DNA of 45,629 nt from Acetobacter sacchari (GTDB lineage: Bacteria; Pseudomonadota; Alphaproteobacteria; Acetobacterales; Acetobacteraceae), in the NCBI RefSeq assembly GCF_017377715.1, contig NZ_JAFVMF010000026.1, positions 1-45,629 on the forward strand. The letters run 5' to 3'. The notes under the pieces are model-generated. The model made no database searches. It was given only the letters and a program-made list of their open reading frames with translations, and was not told the DNA's origin. Shown here piece by piece: positions 8,704 to 16,385 of this stretch (position 1 is the first letter of the stretch; each line of letters opens with the position of its first letter). A program made the position numbers and the translations under genes.

Positions 8704-9312
8704 ATGTTTCGTGTTGTACGTGCACACCCCAGCCGTATCCGTTTGTTCCGGAGCCAGTGGCTTGAGCTGACGACGCTGACGCCGTTACCTGTGTTTCTGG
8801 CGGTATGGTTGCCGACGTCGACACTGCTGATGGTGATGGCGTTTGTGAAGAATCCGCCCCTGCTGGCATTGGGGGGGCTTATCACCGGGGCGATTGTATG
8901 GGCCAGCTGCGAGTATCTGATCCATCGATATATTTTCCATCTGCGTTTGCGATCGCGTCTGGGACGGCAGATGATTTTCATGACGCATGGCAACCACCAT
9001 GCGGATCCGGGGGATCCCCTCCGGAGTATTATGCCGCTGACCGTTACTATTCCTCTTGCCCTGCTGATCTGGTCCGCTTGCCATACATTCGGGGGGGGCA
9101 AGGGAGAGGCGGTGTGCGCCGGCTTCGTCGCAGGCTACATGTCTTACGATTTTGTGCATTGGGCCTGCCATCAGAGTCGCTCTCGGGGACGTCTGATCCG
9201 CAGGTTGCGGCGTCATCACATGCTTCATCACCACGCCCGACGTGACGGAAACTATGCGACCACAGTTCCACTGATCGATCGCCTGTTCCGCACGTACATC
9301 CGGACCCGTTGA
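8704..9312 (+). CDS. Fatty-acid-hydroxylase / sterol-desaturase family membrane enzyme
   Basis: The protein has the four histidine clusters that bind the di-iron centre of this family: HRYIFH (about 74-79), HGNHH (about 95-99), HWACH (about 150-154) and HHMLHHH (about 168-174), set between hydrophobic segments. Members hydroxylate or desaturate fatty acids, sphingolipids, sterols or carotenoids at the membrane. ATG 8704 was chosen because GTAGGTG lies just upstream; a TTG at 8671 would add 11 residues. The 202-residue length is normal. The stop nearly meets the first glycosyltransferase gene, so they are probably co-transcribed, which suggests lipid modification linked to glycan assembly (inference). 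The gene contains runs of seven G (8871-8877) and eight G (9091-9098), possible slippage sites. Confidence 0.8.
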   Translation: MFRVVRAHPSRIRLFRSQWLELTTLTPLPVFLAVWLPTSTLLMVMAFVKNPPLLALGGLITGAIVWASCEYLIHRYIFHLRLRSRLGRQMIFMTHGNHHADPGDPLRSIMPLTVTIPLALLIWSACHTFGGGKGEAVCAGFVAGYMSYDFVHWACHQSRSRGRLIRRLRRHHMLHHHARRDGNYATTVPLIDRLFRTYIRTR

Positions 9313-9323
9313 TCGACCGGTTC

Positions 9324-10490
9324 ATGCAGATTGCTCTGGACGCGCGTAACATTGATCGCCCGAATGGGACAGGCGTCGCAAGTTACGCACGGGCGCTTGC
9401 CGACGCTGCTGAAAGGGGCGGAGCTCAAGTCGCCTGGTTGCGAGAAGACGCCTCGCCGCAGGCGATGGCGTCTCGCCACACAGCAAGCGCCAAAGCAGTG
9501 CGCTTTGCGTCGGCGCTCCTTGGTCGTTCGTCCGTAGCGGTCCGGACGGGCGCCAGGAACGATATGCTTTCCGACGATATTTTCCGCATTGCTCACGTGC
9601 ACTTTAAGATTTTTGGCAAGTTGCTCCCGGTCAGAACGGATAATCCTCCTGATGTGATGCACTGGACCTGTCCACTACCTGTTCGAATGGAGGGCTGCAA
9701 AAACATCGTCACGATTCATGACCTCATCCCAGTCTTGCGTCCTGATCTATGCGACGTTTCTCCTCATCACATGAGGAGGATGTTACGCTCAGTGATGAGT
9801 AATGCGGGCGAAATAATAGTTATTTCTGATTCTGTCCGGCAGGACATTCTAACGACCTTCCCGATCGGCCCGGAGCGTATCCATACACTCCATCAAGGCG
9901 TGGGTATTTCGACTGAATTGCGGAAGGCGGCCGAGAAAGCAGGCGACGTCTGTCCCGCTGGCAGTTTTATTTACGTCGGCAGCATAGAGAAACGGAAGAA
10001 TGTCGGCCGCCTGATCGAAGCCCACGGTCGAAGTCAAACAACGCGCATGCTCGTTCTGATCGGGCCAGACGGTTATCAGGCTCAGGAGGAGATGTCGGCC
10101 ATTGGCAGGCATCCGCATCCCGATCGCGTCATGCGTCTGCCATGGATAGAGCGTCCGCAACTTATCAGAGCAATATCGACTGCGCGCGCGCTCGCCTTTC
10201 CATCGCTCGCGGAGGGATTTGGTTTGCCCATCGTCGAGTCCATGCTGGTTGGAACTCCCGTTCTTACAACGCAGGGAGGAGCGACAGGCGAGATCGCGGG
10301 TGACGCCGCCTGGTTTGTCAATCCCGAATCAGTAGATTCGATAGCGTATGGGCTGGAGAGGCTTTCCGCTGATGACGCGCTTTGCGAGCGATTGACATCG
10401 GCTGGATACGCCCGCGCGGTCGTGTTCGACCCTGCGCACTATGAGCGCCGTGTGGCCGATTTGTACGCGCAAATCATGAGTAACGGTTGA
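9324..10490 (+). CDS. GT4-family glycosyltransferase 1
   Basis: This is a GT-B fold retaining glycosyltransferase. The N-terminal domain starts MQIALDARNIDRPNGTGVA with the glycine-rich acceptor-side loop GTGVASYARAL. The C-terminal domain has YVGSIEKRKNVGRLIEA, the sugar-nucleotide motif FPSLAEGFGLPIVESM (E-x7-E) and a final helix. ATG 9324 fits the family start; a TTG at 9309 overlapping the hydroxylase stop would add five residues. The 388-residue length is normal. It is a paralogue of the next gene: both share DVMHWTCPLP/DIMHWTYPLP and NIVTIHDLIP/NVYTIHDLVP. Together they likely add successive sugars to the exported polysaccharide. Donor and acceptor cannot be read from sequence. Confidence 0.85.
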   Translation: MQIALDARNIDRPNGTGVASYARALADAAERGGAQVAWLREDASPQAMASRHTASAKAVRFASALLGRSSVAVRTGARNDMLSDDIFRIAHVHFKIFGKLLPVRTDNPPDVMHWTCPLPVRMEGCKNIVTIHDLIPVLRPDLCDVSPHHMRRMLRSVMSNAGEIIVISDSVRQDILTTFPIGPERIHTLHQGVGISTELRKAAEKAGDVCPAGSFIYVGSIEKRKNVGRLIEAHGRSQTTRMLVLIGPDGYQAQEEMSAIGRHPHPDRVMRLPWIERPQLIRAISTARALAFPSLAEGFGLPIVESMLVGTPVLTTQGGATGEIAGDAAWFVNPESVDSIAYGLERLSADDALCERLTSAGYARAVVFDPAHYERRVADLYAQIMSNG

Positions 10491-10549
10491 ACGTCGTAAC
10501 GCAAACGCCTGTGACTGACCGTATCCCAGCCTGACAAGGAAACTCTCTG

Positions 10550-11893
10550 TTGTCTTCTTCACGTCTGCATGTCGCCATCGATGGATTCAATCTCGCTCTC
10601 CCGCGTGGCACAGGTGTTGCGACCTACGCCCGCACGCTCAGCCATGCGCTGCGGGAGATGTCGTGCCATGTTGACGTCCTTTATGGTCTCAACATCCCCG
10701 CTCACGCCAAAGCTGTGCTGCGTGAAGTGTTGTTTTTTGATCGCCTTGGCGAGGAGGAGAAGCGCCAGAATGGTCGCTTCCTCACGGCGCGTTGGAAAGC
10801 GCAACAGCGAGCCGTCCTGTTCGGCCAGCGCGCTGTCGAAATTCCAATTGACGGGCACGTCGACATTCGGTCCTTTCGTGATCGTCTTCCAGCCTTCAAC
10901 CGGATCCTGAACGCGCGCGATCTTTTCGTCACGGCGACGCGTCATTATCGGCGGACGCGCCGTTTTATGGCGGTGGAGATCCCGAATGCGCCAGATATTA
11001 TGCACTGGACATACCCGTTGCCGATCCGCGTGCTGGGCGCCAAGAATGTTTATACGATTCACGATCTGGTCCCGCTTCGGTTGCCGCACACTACGCTGGA
11101 CGACAAGGGGTTTCATTTCCGTCTGATCAATGACATTGTCCGACACGCTGACGCGATATGCACAGTGTCAGAGGCGTCTCGTCGAGATATTTTAGCATTC
11201 GCACCGGCCTCTGATGAGATTCTTCATAACACCTATCAGGCCGTTCGCCGCCCGGACGCAGGTATAGATGTTTCGGGGGAGACGCTTCAGCGCGTCCTTC
11301 AGCAGCTCTATGGCCTAAGTCCCGATGGCTATTTCCTTTATTACGGCTCTATCGAACCCAAGAAAAATATCGGGCGTCTGATTGAAGCGGTCCTTTCCGC
11401 GCAGACCACGCGCCCCCTGGTCATTGTCGGCGCGATGGCGTGGAAATCCGAGGGCGAACTGCGGCTCCTGAAGAGCGGAGTGAAGGCTGGACGCATCATC
11501 CAGCTGGAATATCTGCCTGAAGCCGATCTGATGCTGCTTGTGCGCGGCGCCAGAGCGGTCGTCTTTCCATCCCTGTCCGAGGGGTTTGGTTTGCCCGTTG
11601 TGGAAGCTATGGCGATGAGTACGCCGGTGCTCACGTCGCGGGAGGCTTCGTTGCCCGAGGTCACAGGCGACGCGGCTTGTCTGGTGGAAGCCTACGACGT
11701 GGCGGATATCGCTCTGGGAATTCGACGTTTGGATGACGATGACGCTCTTTGTCGCACGTTGAGAGAGGCAGGCCCGAGGCAGGCGGCTAAGTTTGATATG
11801 GAGACTTATCAACAGCGGTTGAAATCATTCTATGCACAGGTGGTCTCTTCGGATTCCTCTAGGGGCTGGCGTCGGAAGAGTGGCTTTAAGTGA
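10550..11893 (+). CDS. GT4-family glycosyltransferase 2, TTG start
   Basis: A second GT-B, GT4-type enzyme of 447 residues and paralogue of the preceding gene. Key motifs are PRGTGVATYARTL near the N-terminus, VYTIHDLVPLRLP, YYGSIEPKKNIGRLIEA and FPSLSEGFGLPVVEAMAM with the E-x7-E donor-site pair. The start is TTG at 10550, supported by AAGGAAA eight bases upstream and by homology with gene 1, whose N-terminus aligns immediately after it; no in-frame ATG fits. An extra stretch of about 60 residues compared with its neighbour (about 55-115) contains basic segments. The 59-base gap and shared direction suggest one transcript with the hydroxylase and glycosyltransferase 1. Confidence 0.85.
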   Translation: MSSSRLHVAIDGFNLALPRGTGVATYARTLSHALREMSCHVDVLYGLNIPAHAKAVLREVLFFDRLGEEEKRQNGRFLTARWKAQQRAVLFGQRAVEIPIDGHVDIRSFRDRLPAFNRILNARDLFVTATRHYRRTRRFMAVEIPNAPDIMHWTYPLPIRVLGAKNVYTIHDLVPLRLPHTTLDDKGFHFRLINDIVRHADAICTVSEASRRDILAFAPASDEILHNTYQAVRRPDAGIDVSGETLQRVLQQLYGLSPDGYFLYYGSIEPKKNIGRLIEAVLSAQTTRPLVIVGAMAWKSEGELRLLKSGVKAGRIIQLEYLPEADLMLLVRGARAVVFPSLSEGFGLPVVEAMAMSTPVLTSREASLPEVTGDAACLVEAYDVADIALGIRRLDDDDALCRTLREAGPRQAAKFDMETYQQRLKSFYAQVVSSDSSRGWRRKSGFK

Positions 11894-12015
11894 GGGAGGC
11901 GTCATCCGCGTGCAGGGAGGGTAAAAGACTCCGTCATAAAAAAGATTTTTTGTAATCGCTCTATATTATTCCGTACGAAATGTATGCCTGTCGCGCGCCC
12001 ACGTTTCATGGTGCT

Positions 12016-12073
12016 ACGGATGCGGGCGTCGACTCATCACTGTATGGCAGGTAGATGGTGAGCCCGCATCCGT
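12016..12073. repeat. 12-bp perfect inverted repeat between convergent genes
   Basis: ACGGATGCGGGC (12016-12027) is perfectly complementary to 12062-12073 across a 34-base spacer. It sits between the end of glycosyltransferase 2 (plus strand) and the end of the 437-residue orphan gene (minus strand), where a bidirectional terminator would be useful. However, there is no T-run on either strand, and the loop is long for an intrinsic terminator. Confidence 0.6.
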
Positions 12074-12087
12074 TTGCGAGGGCGACC

Positions 12088-13404
12088 TTACTTGAAAAGA
12101 TCGGCGAGCAGATTGTGACTGCCGGAACTGACGTGGTTTGACGTCGTGGCTACTGACGCCGTCGAACTGGATCCGGCTGTAAGTGCATTGAGAACGCTGC
12201 CCGCGATGTTGACAACATCCGTCAAACCTGTGCTGACCACGTTTACGATAGGCGATAGAAAGTCTGACGTGAGCCCGTGAGAGATATCTGCAAGAATATC
12301 CTGCAACGTGGCGTTGAAAAGGTTCTGCGGAACGCTCGGGAGATTGAGCGACACGGATGAAGTGGTCTGGCTCGCGCTGATGGTCGCGCCCGGAGCTTTT
12401 TGTAGTTCCGATGGCAAAGTCAGTTGTCCGGTGGCTGCCGCAGTCGCGGCTACGCCGATTGCGGAATAGATGTTCGTAGCCGCATCACCGGATTTCGTAT
12501 CCTGCTCGCTGATGCGTGTAGTGCGAAGGGCGTCCAGTTCGGCATTATCGGTTACCTTGACGGCGCTTGAACTGGCGGCGCCCGTCGCAATCCACTGGCT
12601 GCCGCCGAACCAGTTGTTGCCCAGGTAGAGATATCCGTTGATATAATTGGGGTCTCCGGCGGCGCTTTGTCCGAGAACGTCCTCTTCGAACGCCCTTGCG
12701 ATGACTTCGGCCTTCACGTCAGTCTGGACGGCTGAATCGACGATAGTCGGAACGCCGACATTGAGAATATTGAGAAACTCGTTAACTTCGTTCGCCACAG
12801 ATCCGGTGCTGAACGTAAGGCCAAGCTGTTCAATCGCAGAGTTTCCAGCGACGACTATAGCGTTGGCTGTGGTCGCTACGAATTTATCGTATTGCGCGGG
12901 ATCGGCCATGATGGCGTCTCCGACGGTCTCTGTCCCCTGAAACGGTGTGTCCCAGTAGTAGAACGATCCCCCCCATCCTCCGACAGTCATTCCGCCGTAT
13001 TGAAGGGACGTTCCAATATCGTCTTCAAGCATTGAGTTGATCGTTTGAAGGCTTCCGGTCTGGAGTGTCCCGGAAATGACGGCCAGTCCGATTTTATCCG
13101 AGAGATTTTGGAAAACCACAGACTTGTCATCCCACGCAAGACCATAATCGGTCGCGGCGTGGATGAAGATATTGCCAAAGCTTGTCGGATCGTTGCCGTT
13201 AACGGTGATGGCTTGCTCGTACCAGAAGGTACTTTGTGAGTCGAGTGTGTTGGTTCCATCGGCAATGGCTGTATTGAGGAATGAAAGCATGTCCTCATAG
13301 CCAAGCAGGGCGTTCGCCGTGCCGCCGTCCGTGTCGGCGCTAAGCTGCGCCAATTGTGAAGTTGTAAGTTTCAGGGGGCCTGTAGTGGACGTTGATTCCT
13401 GCAT
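12088..13404 (-). CDS. Orphan cysteine-free 437-residue protein, possibly secreted
   Basis: No family was recognised. The start at 13404 has GCAGGAAA six bases upstream and was preferred to the first ATG of the frame, 23 codons earlier. The protein contains no cysteine, is rich in Ser, Thr, Ala, Gly and Asn, and is acidic, all common in exported bacterial surface proteins. A GG pair follows a short leader-like stretch (LTTSQLAQLSADTDGG, residues about 13-28), but it lacks the conserved Glu(-8) and hydrophobic(-4) of true double-glycine leaders. No Sec signal is seen, so export, if any, would be by a type I or similar route. The C-terminal 70 residues are Ser/Thr/Val-rich and end in LLADLFK. 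It lies on the same strand just downstream of the double-glycine-leader gene, so the two may be functionally linked. Confidence 0.6.
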   Translation of the reverse strand: MQESTSTTGPLKLTTSQLAQLSADTDGGTANALLGYEDMLSFLNTAIADGTNTLDSQSTFWYEQAITVNGNDPTSFGNIFIHAATDYGLAWDDKSVVFQNLSDKIGLAVISGTLQTGSLQTINSMLEDDIGTSLQYGGMTVGGWGGSFYYWDTPFQGTETVGDAIMADPAQYDKFVATTANAIVVAGNSAIEQLGLTFSTGSVANEVNEFLNILNVGVPTIVDSAVQTDVKAEVIARAFEEDVLGQSAAGDPNYINGYLYLGNNWFGGSQWIATGAASSSAVKVTDNAELDALRTTRISEQDTKSGDAATNIYSAIGVAATAAATGQLTLPSELQKAPGATISASQTTSSVSLNLPSVPQNLFNATLQDILADISHGLTSDFLSPIVNVVSTGLTDVVNIAGSVLNALTAGSSSTASVATTSNHVSSGSHNLLADLFK

Positions 13405-13573
13405 GTTTTCCTGCAATTGCGATGGCGACGCCCTCTGGATTGTCACTCCGCGCAGGGCGACGGTCCGCCGCAATCTTCAAGGCGTGGCTTGCGCGCTCTT
13501 CCCCTGAAGAGGGCGCGCGCCTGGCGCGGAATACGTTCAGGTCGTCATTTGATTGAATGTGGAACGTGGAGCG

Positions 13574-13599
13574 CCGACCGACGGCGCGCCGTCGGTCGG
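13574..13599. repeat. 26-bp perfect palindrome
   Basis: Two 13-base arms (13574-13586 and 13587-13599, built from CCGACCGACGGCG) meet with no spacer. It lies 22 bases after the stop of the double-glycine-leader gene and upstream of the 437-residue gene on the minus strand. It could act as a transcription terminator or attenuator between them or bind a dimeric protein. There is no T-run on the minus strand, so a classic intrinsic terminator is unlikely. Confidence 0.7.
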
Positions 13600-13620
13600 T
13601 AAGTCATGTGCGACTAAAGA

Positions 13621-13947
13621 TCAGTCGATGCCTTTGATCCACTCGTTTACATAATGATATTCAGGCGTGATCGTGCCGCCCAGAGCTTTTCCGATAGTGT
13701 CGACGACTTGAGACGCCTGATAGATGGCGTAGTCGTTGAACTGATGGAGCGCGCCGGTGATCGGACCGCTGACGGCGGTCAGAGCGACGCCGATAGGGCT
13801 GATTGCGTCCTGAAACGCATTGACCGTGTTGGCGGCGCCAATGAGCGCGTTGCCAAGCAGAGCGTTTAGCCCTCCGGCAGTGGGCGAAATCAGCAGGGAT
13901 CCGCCGCCGGATATGGTGCTTACTTCAAGATCAGACAAATCACGCAT
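13621..13947 (-). CDS. Small exported protein with double-glycine leader (bacteriocin-like)
   Basis: The ATG at 13947 has AAGGAA eight bases upstream and gives 108 residues. The first 15 residues, MRDLSDLEVSTISGG, match the double-glycine leader consensus at every key place: Leu(-12), Ser(-11), Glu(-8), Val(-7), Ile(-4), Gly(-2), Gly(-1). Such leaders are cleaved by C39-peptidase ABC exporters during secretion of class II bacteriocins and microcins. The predicted 93-residue mature part is cysteine-free and rich in Gly, Ala and small hydrophobics, with GxxxG-like spacing (GGLNALLGNALIG), and ends in a polar tail (EYHYVNEWIKGID). No C39 exporter or immunity gene is visible in the window, so export would depend on a system elsewhere. 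It may instead be a non-toxic secreted or surface protein. Function is inferred only from the leader. Confidence 0.65.
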   Translation of the reverse strand: MRDLSDLEVSTISGGGSLLISPTAGGLNALLGNALIGAANTVNAFQDAISPIGVALTAVSGPITGALHQFNDYAIYQASQVVDTIGKALGGTITPEYHYVNEWIKGID

Positions 13948-14523
13948 CGAGATGTTCCTTGGAATTGATCGTTCAATGCACACAGACAATGTAGAGCGCA
14001 GCACAAGCTTCATCGAAGGTGTGGGGTTATTCCCAAAAACAGCTAAGCGTCCAAAAATAGATAAAACAAGCGTTAAATGAAACAAAATGAATCTTTATGC
14101 AATTTTAACGTCAACATCCTGACGTAATTGATATTGTTTCGTAACATATTTTTCGCACGAATATTTGACCTAAATGAGTGAGTTTTATCGAAATAAACAT
14201 AAAAAATTCGGCCGTATTTTTAAATAATAGATTTATTTATTTAATAAATAAAAATTTTACATTATTAATTTTAGAATTATTTTCGGAAAAATACATCAAT
14301 ATTTGCGTTTTGCGCTATAATCTAATCCGGCTTGCTGAAGTTAACATCCAATCTAAGTCCAATCGTAATCGGGAGCGTGATTTTGCGGTTCCCGTAACGA
14401 ATGATCTGGGAGAGACATATGGACGGGCAGTCTTTCTGACATCGGCTGCGTCTGCGCGGGCGAAAGGGCTTTTCCAGACGAGTAGTTGACCATGGCCCCG
14501 GTCTCCGGCACGAGACCCACCCT
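13948..14523. other. AT-rich spacer with candidate -10 for the biotin genes
   Basis: Bases 14160-14300 are strikingly AT-rich compared with the GC-rich neighbours, suggesting foreign DNA or a regulatory region. A TATAAT occurs on the plus strand at 14316-14321, about 200 bases before bioF, but has no good -35. A 103-codon plus-strand frame through the AT-rich part (14178-14489) was judged spurious because it lacks a ribosome-binding site and its composition changes halfway. No biotin-regulator (BioR-like TTATCKATAA) box was found. Confidence 0.4.
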
Positions 14524-15714
14524 ATGACGCGGTTCGATCCCCTTTTCCTGGACGCGCTGGCGAGGCTGGACGGCGAAAGCCGACGCCGACGCTTGCGCGC
14601 CTTCTCGCCCGTATCTGCGGGCGTTCGCTTTAATGCGGCCAAACAACAAGTGGTTGACTTCTCTTCCAATGACTACCTCGGGCTGGCCTCGCACCCTGCG
14701 CTCGTCGAGCGTGCGTGCGAATGGGCGGCTCGCTATGGCGCTGGAACAGGAGCCTCTCGCCTTGTGACAGGCACGATGTTTCTGCACGAGCAGGTTGAAG
14801 CTCGTGTCGCGGCCCTCAAGGGCGCAGAGGCGGCGTTGCTCTTCGCCAGCGGCTGGCAGGCGAACGCCTCGCTCGTTCCGGCGCTCGCCAGACTGTCGGT
14901 GGAGCAAGTCGGCGCGCCGCCGCTGGTTTTTACCGATCGTCTGAACCACGCCAGCCTGCATCAGGGGTGTGCTGCGGCTGGCGTGCGTCAAATTCGCTTC
15001 AGGCATAACGACCTCGGCCATCTTGAGACGCTGCTCGAGGCCCGGCGGGAAGCGTCTGGTCTTCGGATTATCCTGACTGAGAGCGTCTTCAGTATGGACG
15101 GAGATCGCGCGGACGTGCCTGCGTTAGCGGCTTTGGCGGAGCGGTTCGGGGCATTTCTCTGTCTGGACGAGGCGCACGCAACCGGAGTGCTTGGACCAGG
15201 CGGGGCAGGCTTGTCTTCGCTCGCGCCGGGCGGCGTGCATTTGATCATGGGCACTTTCAGCAAGGCTCTGGGCGGTATGGGCGCCTATATCGCCGGATCG
15301 CGTGCATTGTGTGACTGGCTGCTCAACAGCGCATCAGGTTTTATCTATTCCACCGCCATGCCGCCTGCCGTTCTGGGCGCCGCGGACGCTGCCCTGGAGC
15401 TGTTGCCGTCTCTGGACGATCAGCGTCGACGGGTGGCTGATCATGGTGTGCTGTTGCGGGACAGGCTCATCAGGGCGGGTTTTTCGACCGGAGAGTCATC
15501 GACCCAGATCGTGCCCGTGATGATCGGCTCCGCCGCCGACGCCTTGAGCGTGGCGCAGACGCTGGAGGCGGAGGGTCTGCTGGCTGTCGCGATTCGTCCG
15601 CCTACTGTTCCCGATGGGCAGAGCCGTCTGCGCGTCGCGTTGTCCGCCGCGCATTCGGAGCAGATGGTCGAGCGGTTGGCTGACGCCATAATACGTCTCC
15701 ACCGGCCTGTGTGA
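14524..15714 (+). CDS. bioF: 8-amino-7-oxononanoate synthase
   Basis: BioF joins pimeloyl-ACP and L-alanine with loss of CO2, the first step of biotin ring assembly, using pyridoxal phosphate. The 396-residue protein shows the alpha-oxoamine synthase pattern: FSSNDYLGLASHP (about 44-56), TGASRLVTG, a LDEAHATGVLGPGG motif with the cofactor Asp and His, and the Schiff-base lysine in GTFSKALGGMGAYI (about residue 245). Length is normal. The start at 14524 is the ATG preceding the usual N-terminus; no strong ribosome-binding site is visible. The stop overlaps the next start as TGATG, so translation is coupled through the three-gene biotin cluster. bioA and bioB are not in the window. Confidence 0.93.
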   Translation: MTRFDPLFLDALARLDGESRRRRLRAFSPVSAGVRFNAAKQQVVDFSSNDYLGLASHPALVERACEWAARYGAGTGASRLVTGTMFLHEQVEARVAALKGAEAALLFASGWQANASLVPALARLSVEQVGAPPLVFTDRLNHASLHQGCAAAGVRQIRFRHNDLGHLETLLEARREASGLRIILTESVFSMDGDRADVPALAALAERFGAFLCLDEAHATGVLGPGGAGLSSLAPGGVHLIMGTFSKALGGMGAYIAGSRALCDWLLNSASGFIYSTAMPPAVLGAADAALELLPSLDDQRRRVADHGVLLRDRLIRAGFSTGESSTQIVPVMIGSAADALSVAQTLEAEGLLAVAIRPPTVPDGQSRLRVALSAAHSEQMVERLADAIIRLHRPV

Positions 15715-16385
15715 TGCATATCGTTCTTGCGCATGGGTGGGGATTCGATGGGCGGGTGTGGGGCGCTGTGCGCGACAGGTTGCGGGGGGGAGTTGTCGAC
15801 GACGAAATTCATGTTCTCGACTTTGGGTATTTCGGTTCTTCCGAATTATGCTTCCTTCTGGATGAACCTGTCGTCGCCGTAGGACATTCCTTCGGCCTGC
15901 TCTGGTTGCTGTCTCAGGCTTCATTGCACGCAGAGAGCGTGATTCTGGGAATCAACGCCTTTACGCGCTTCAGTCGTGCGGCGGACTTCCCGGATGGTGT
16001 GCCACAGCGACTGATCGACCGTATGCTCGCAGGCCTTGATCATGACGCGCAAGGCGTTGTCAACGCATTCCATGAGCGGTGTGGACTTTCGGCGGAAAAG
16101 GACCGCGACTTCGCTCAGGTTTCTGGCACGCTCGACACGAACAGATTACGTCAGGATCTGATGCGTTTACGCGACGGCGACGTCAGCGGAAGGGCAGGGC
16201 GGGTCATGGCGGCGCTCGGCAGTCGGGACGACGTGCTCGTCACCGAACCGATGACCCGCGCGTCGTTTCCTGCGCAGCGTATCCAGTGGGCGGATAACGG
16301 AGGTCATCTCCTGCCGCTCACGCGACCGGATCTATGCGCGGATTTCATTCGCCAGACTATCGCGCAGCAAAAAGAGATTGGATGA
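15714..16385 (+). CDS. BioH-like alpha/beta hydrolase (pimeloyl-ACP methyl ester esterase)
   Basis: A small alpha/beta hydrolase of 223 residues with the oxyanion motif HGWGFDGRVW (7-16), nucleophile Ser59 in GHSFG, acidic residue in GSRDDVLV and catalytic His in GGHLLP near the C-terminus. In biotin synthesis such enzymes remove the methyl group from pimeloyl-ACP methyl ester made by BioC and the fatty acid enzymes. The position between bioF and the bioC-bioD gene, with overlapping starts on both sides (TGATG and ATGA), strongly supports that role. It is shorter than E. coli BioH (256 residues) and could belong to another of the several esterase types that replace BioH, so a symbol is not assigned. 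The ATG at 15714 is preferred over GTG one codon earlier. Confidence 0.8.
   Translation: MHIVLAHGWGFDGRVWGAVRDRLRGGVVDDEIHVLDFGYFGSSELCFLLDEPVVAVGHSFGLLWLLSQASLHAESVILGINAFTRFSRAADFPDGVPQRLIDRMLAGLDHDAQGVVNAFHERCGLSAEKDRDFAQVSGTLDTNRLRQDLMRLRDGDVSGRAGRVMAALGSRDDVLVTEPMTRASFPAQRIQWADNGGHLLPLTRPDLCADFIRQTIAQQKEIG

Noticed and set aside
12088..13404. Double-glycine leader in the 437-residue protein
   Set aside because: The GG pair is present but the conserved Glu(-8) and hydrophobic(-4) residues are not.
14178..14489. 103-codon plus-strand frame before bioF
   Set aside because: No ribosome-binding site, half of it is in an AT-rich tract and half in GC-rich DNA, and no family resemblance.
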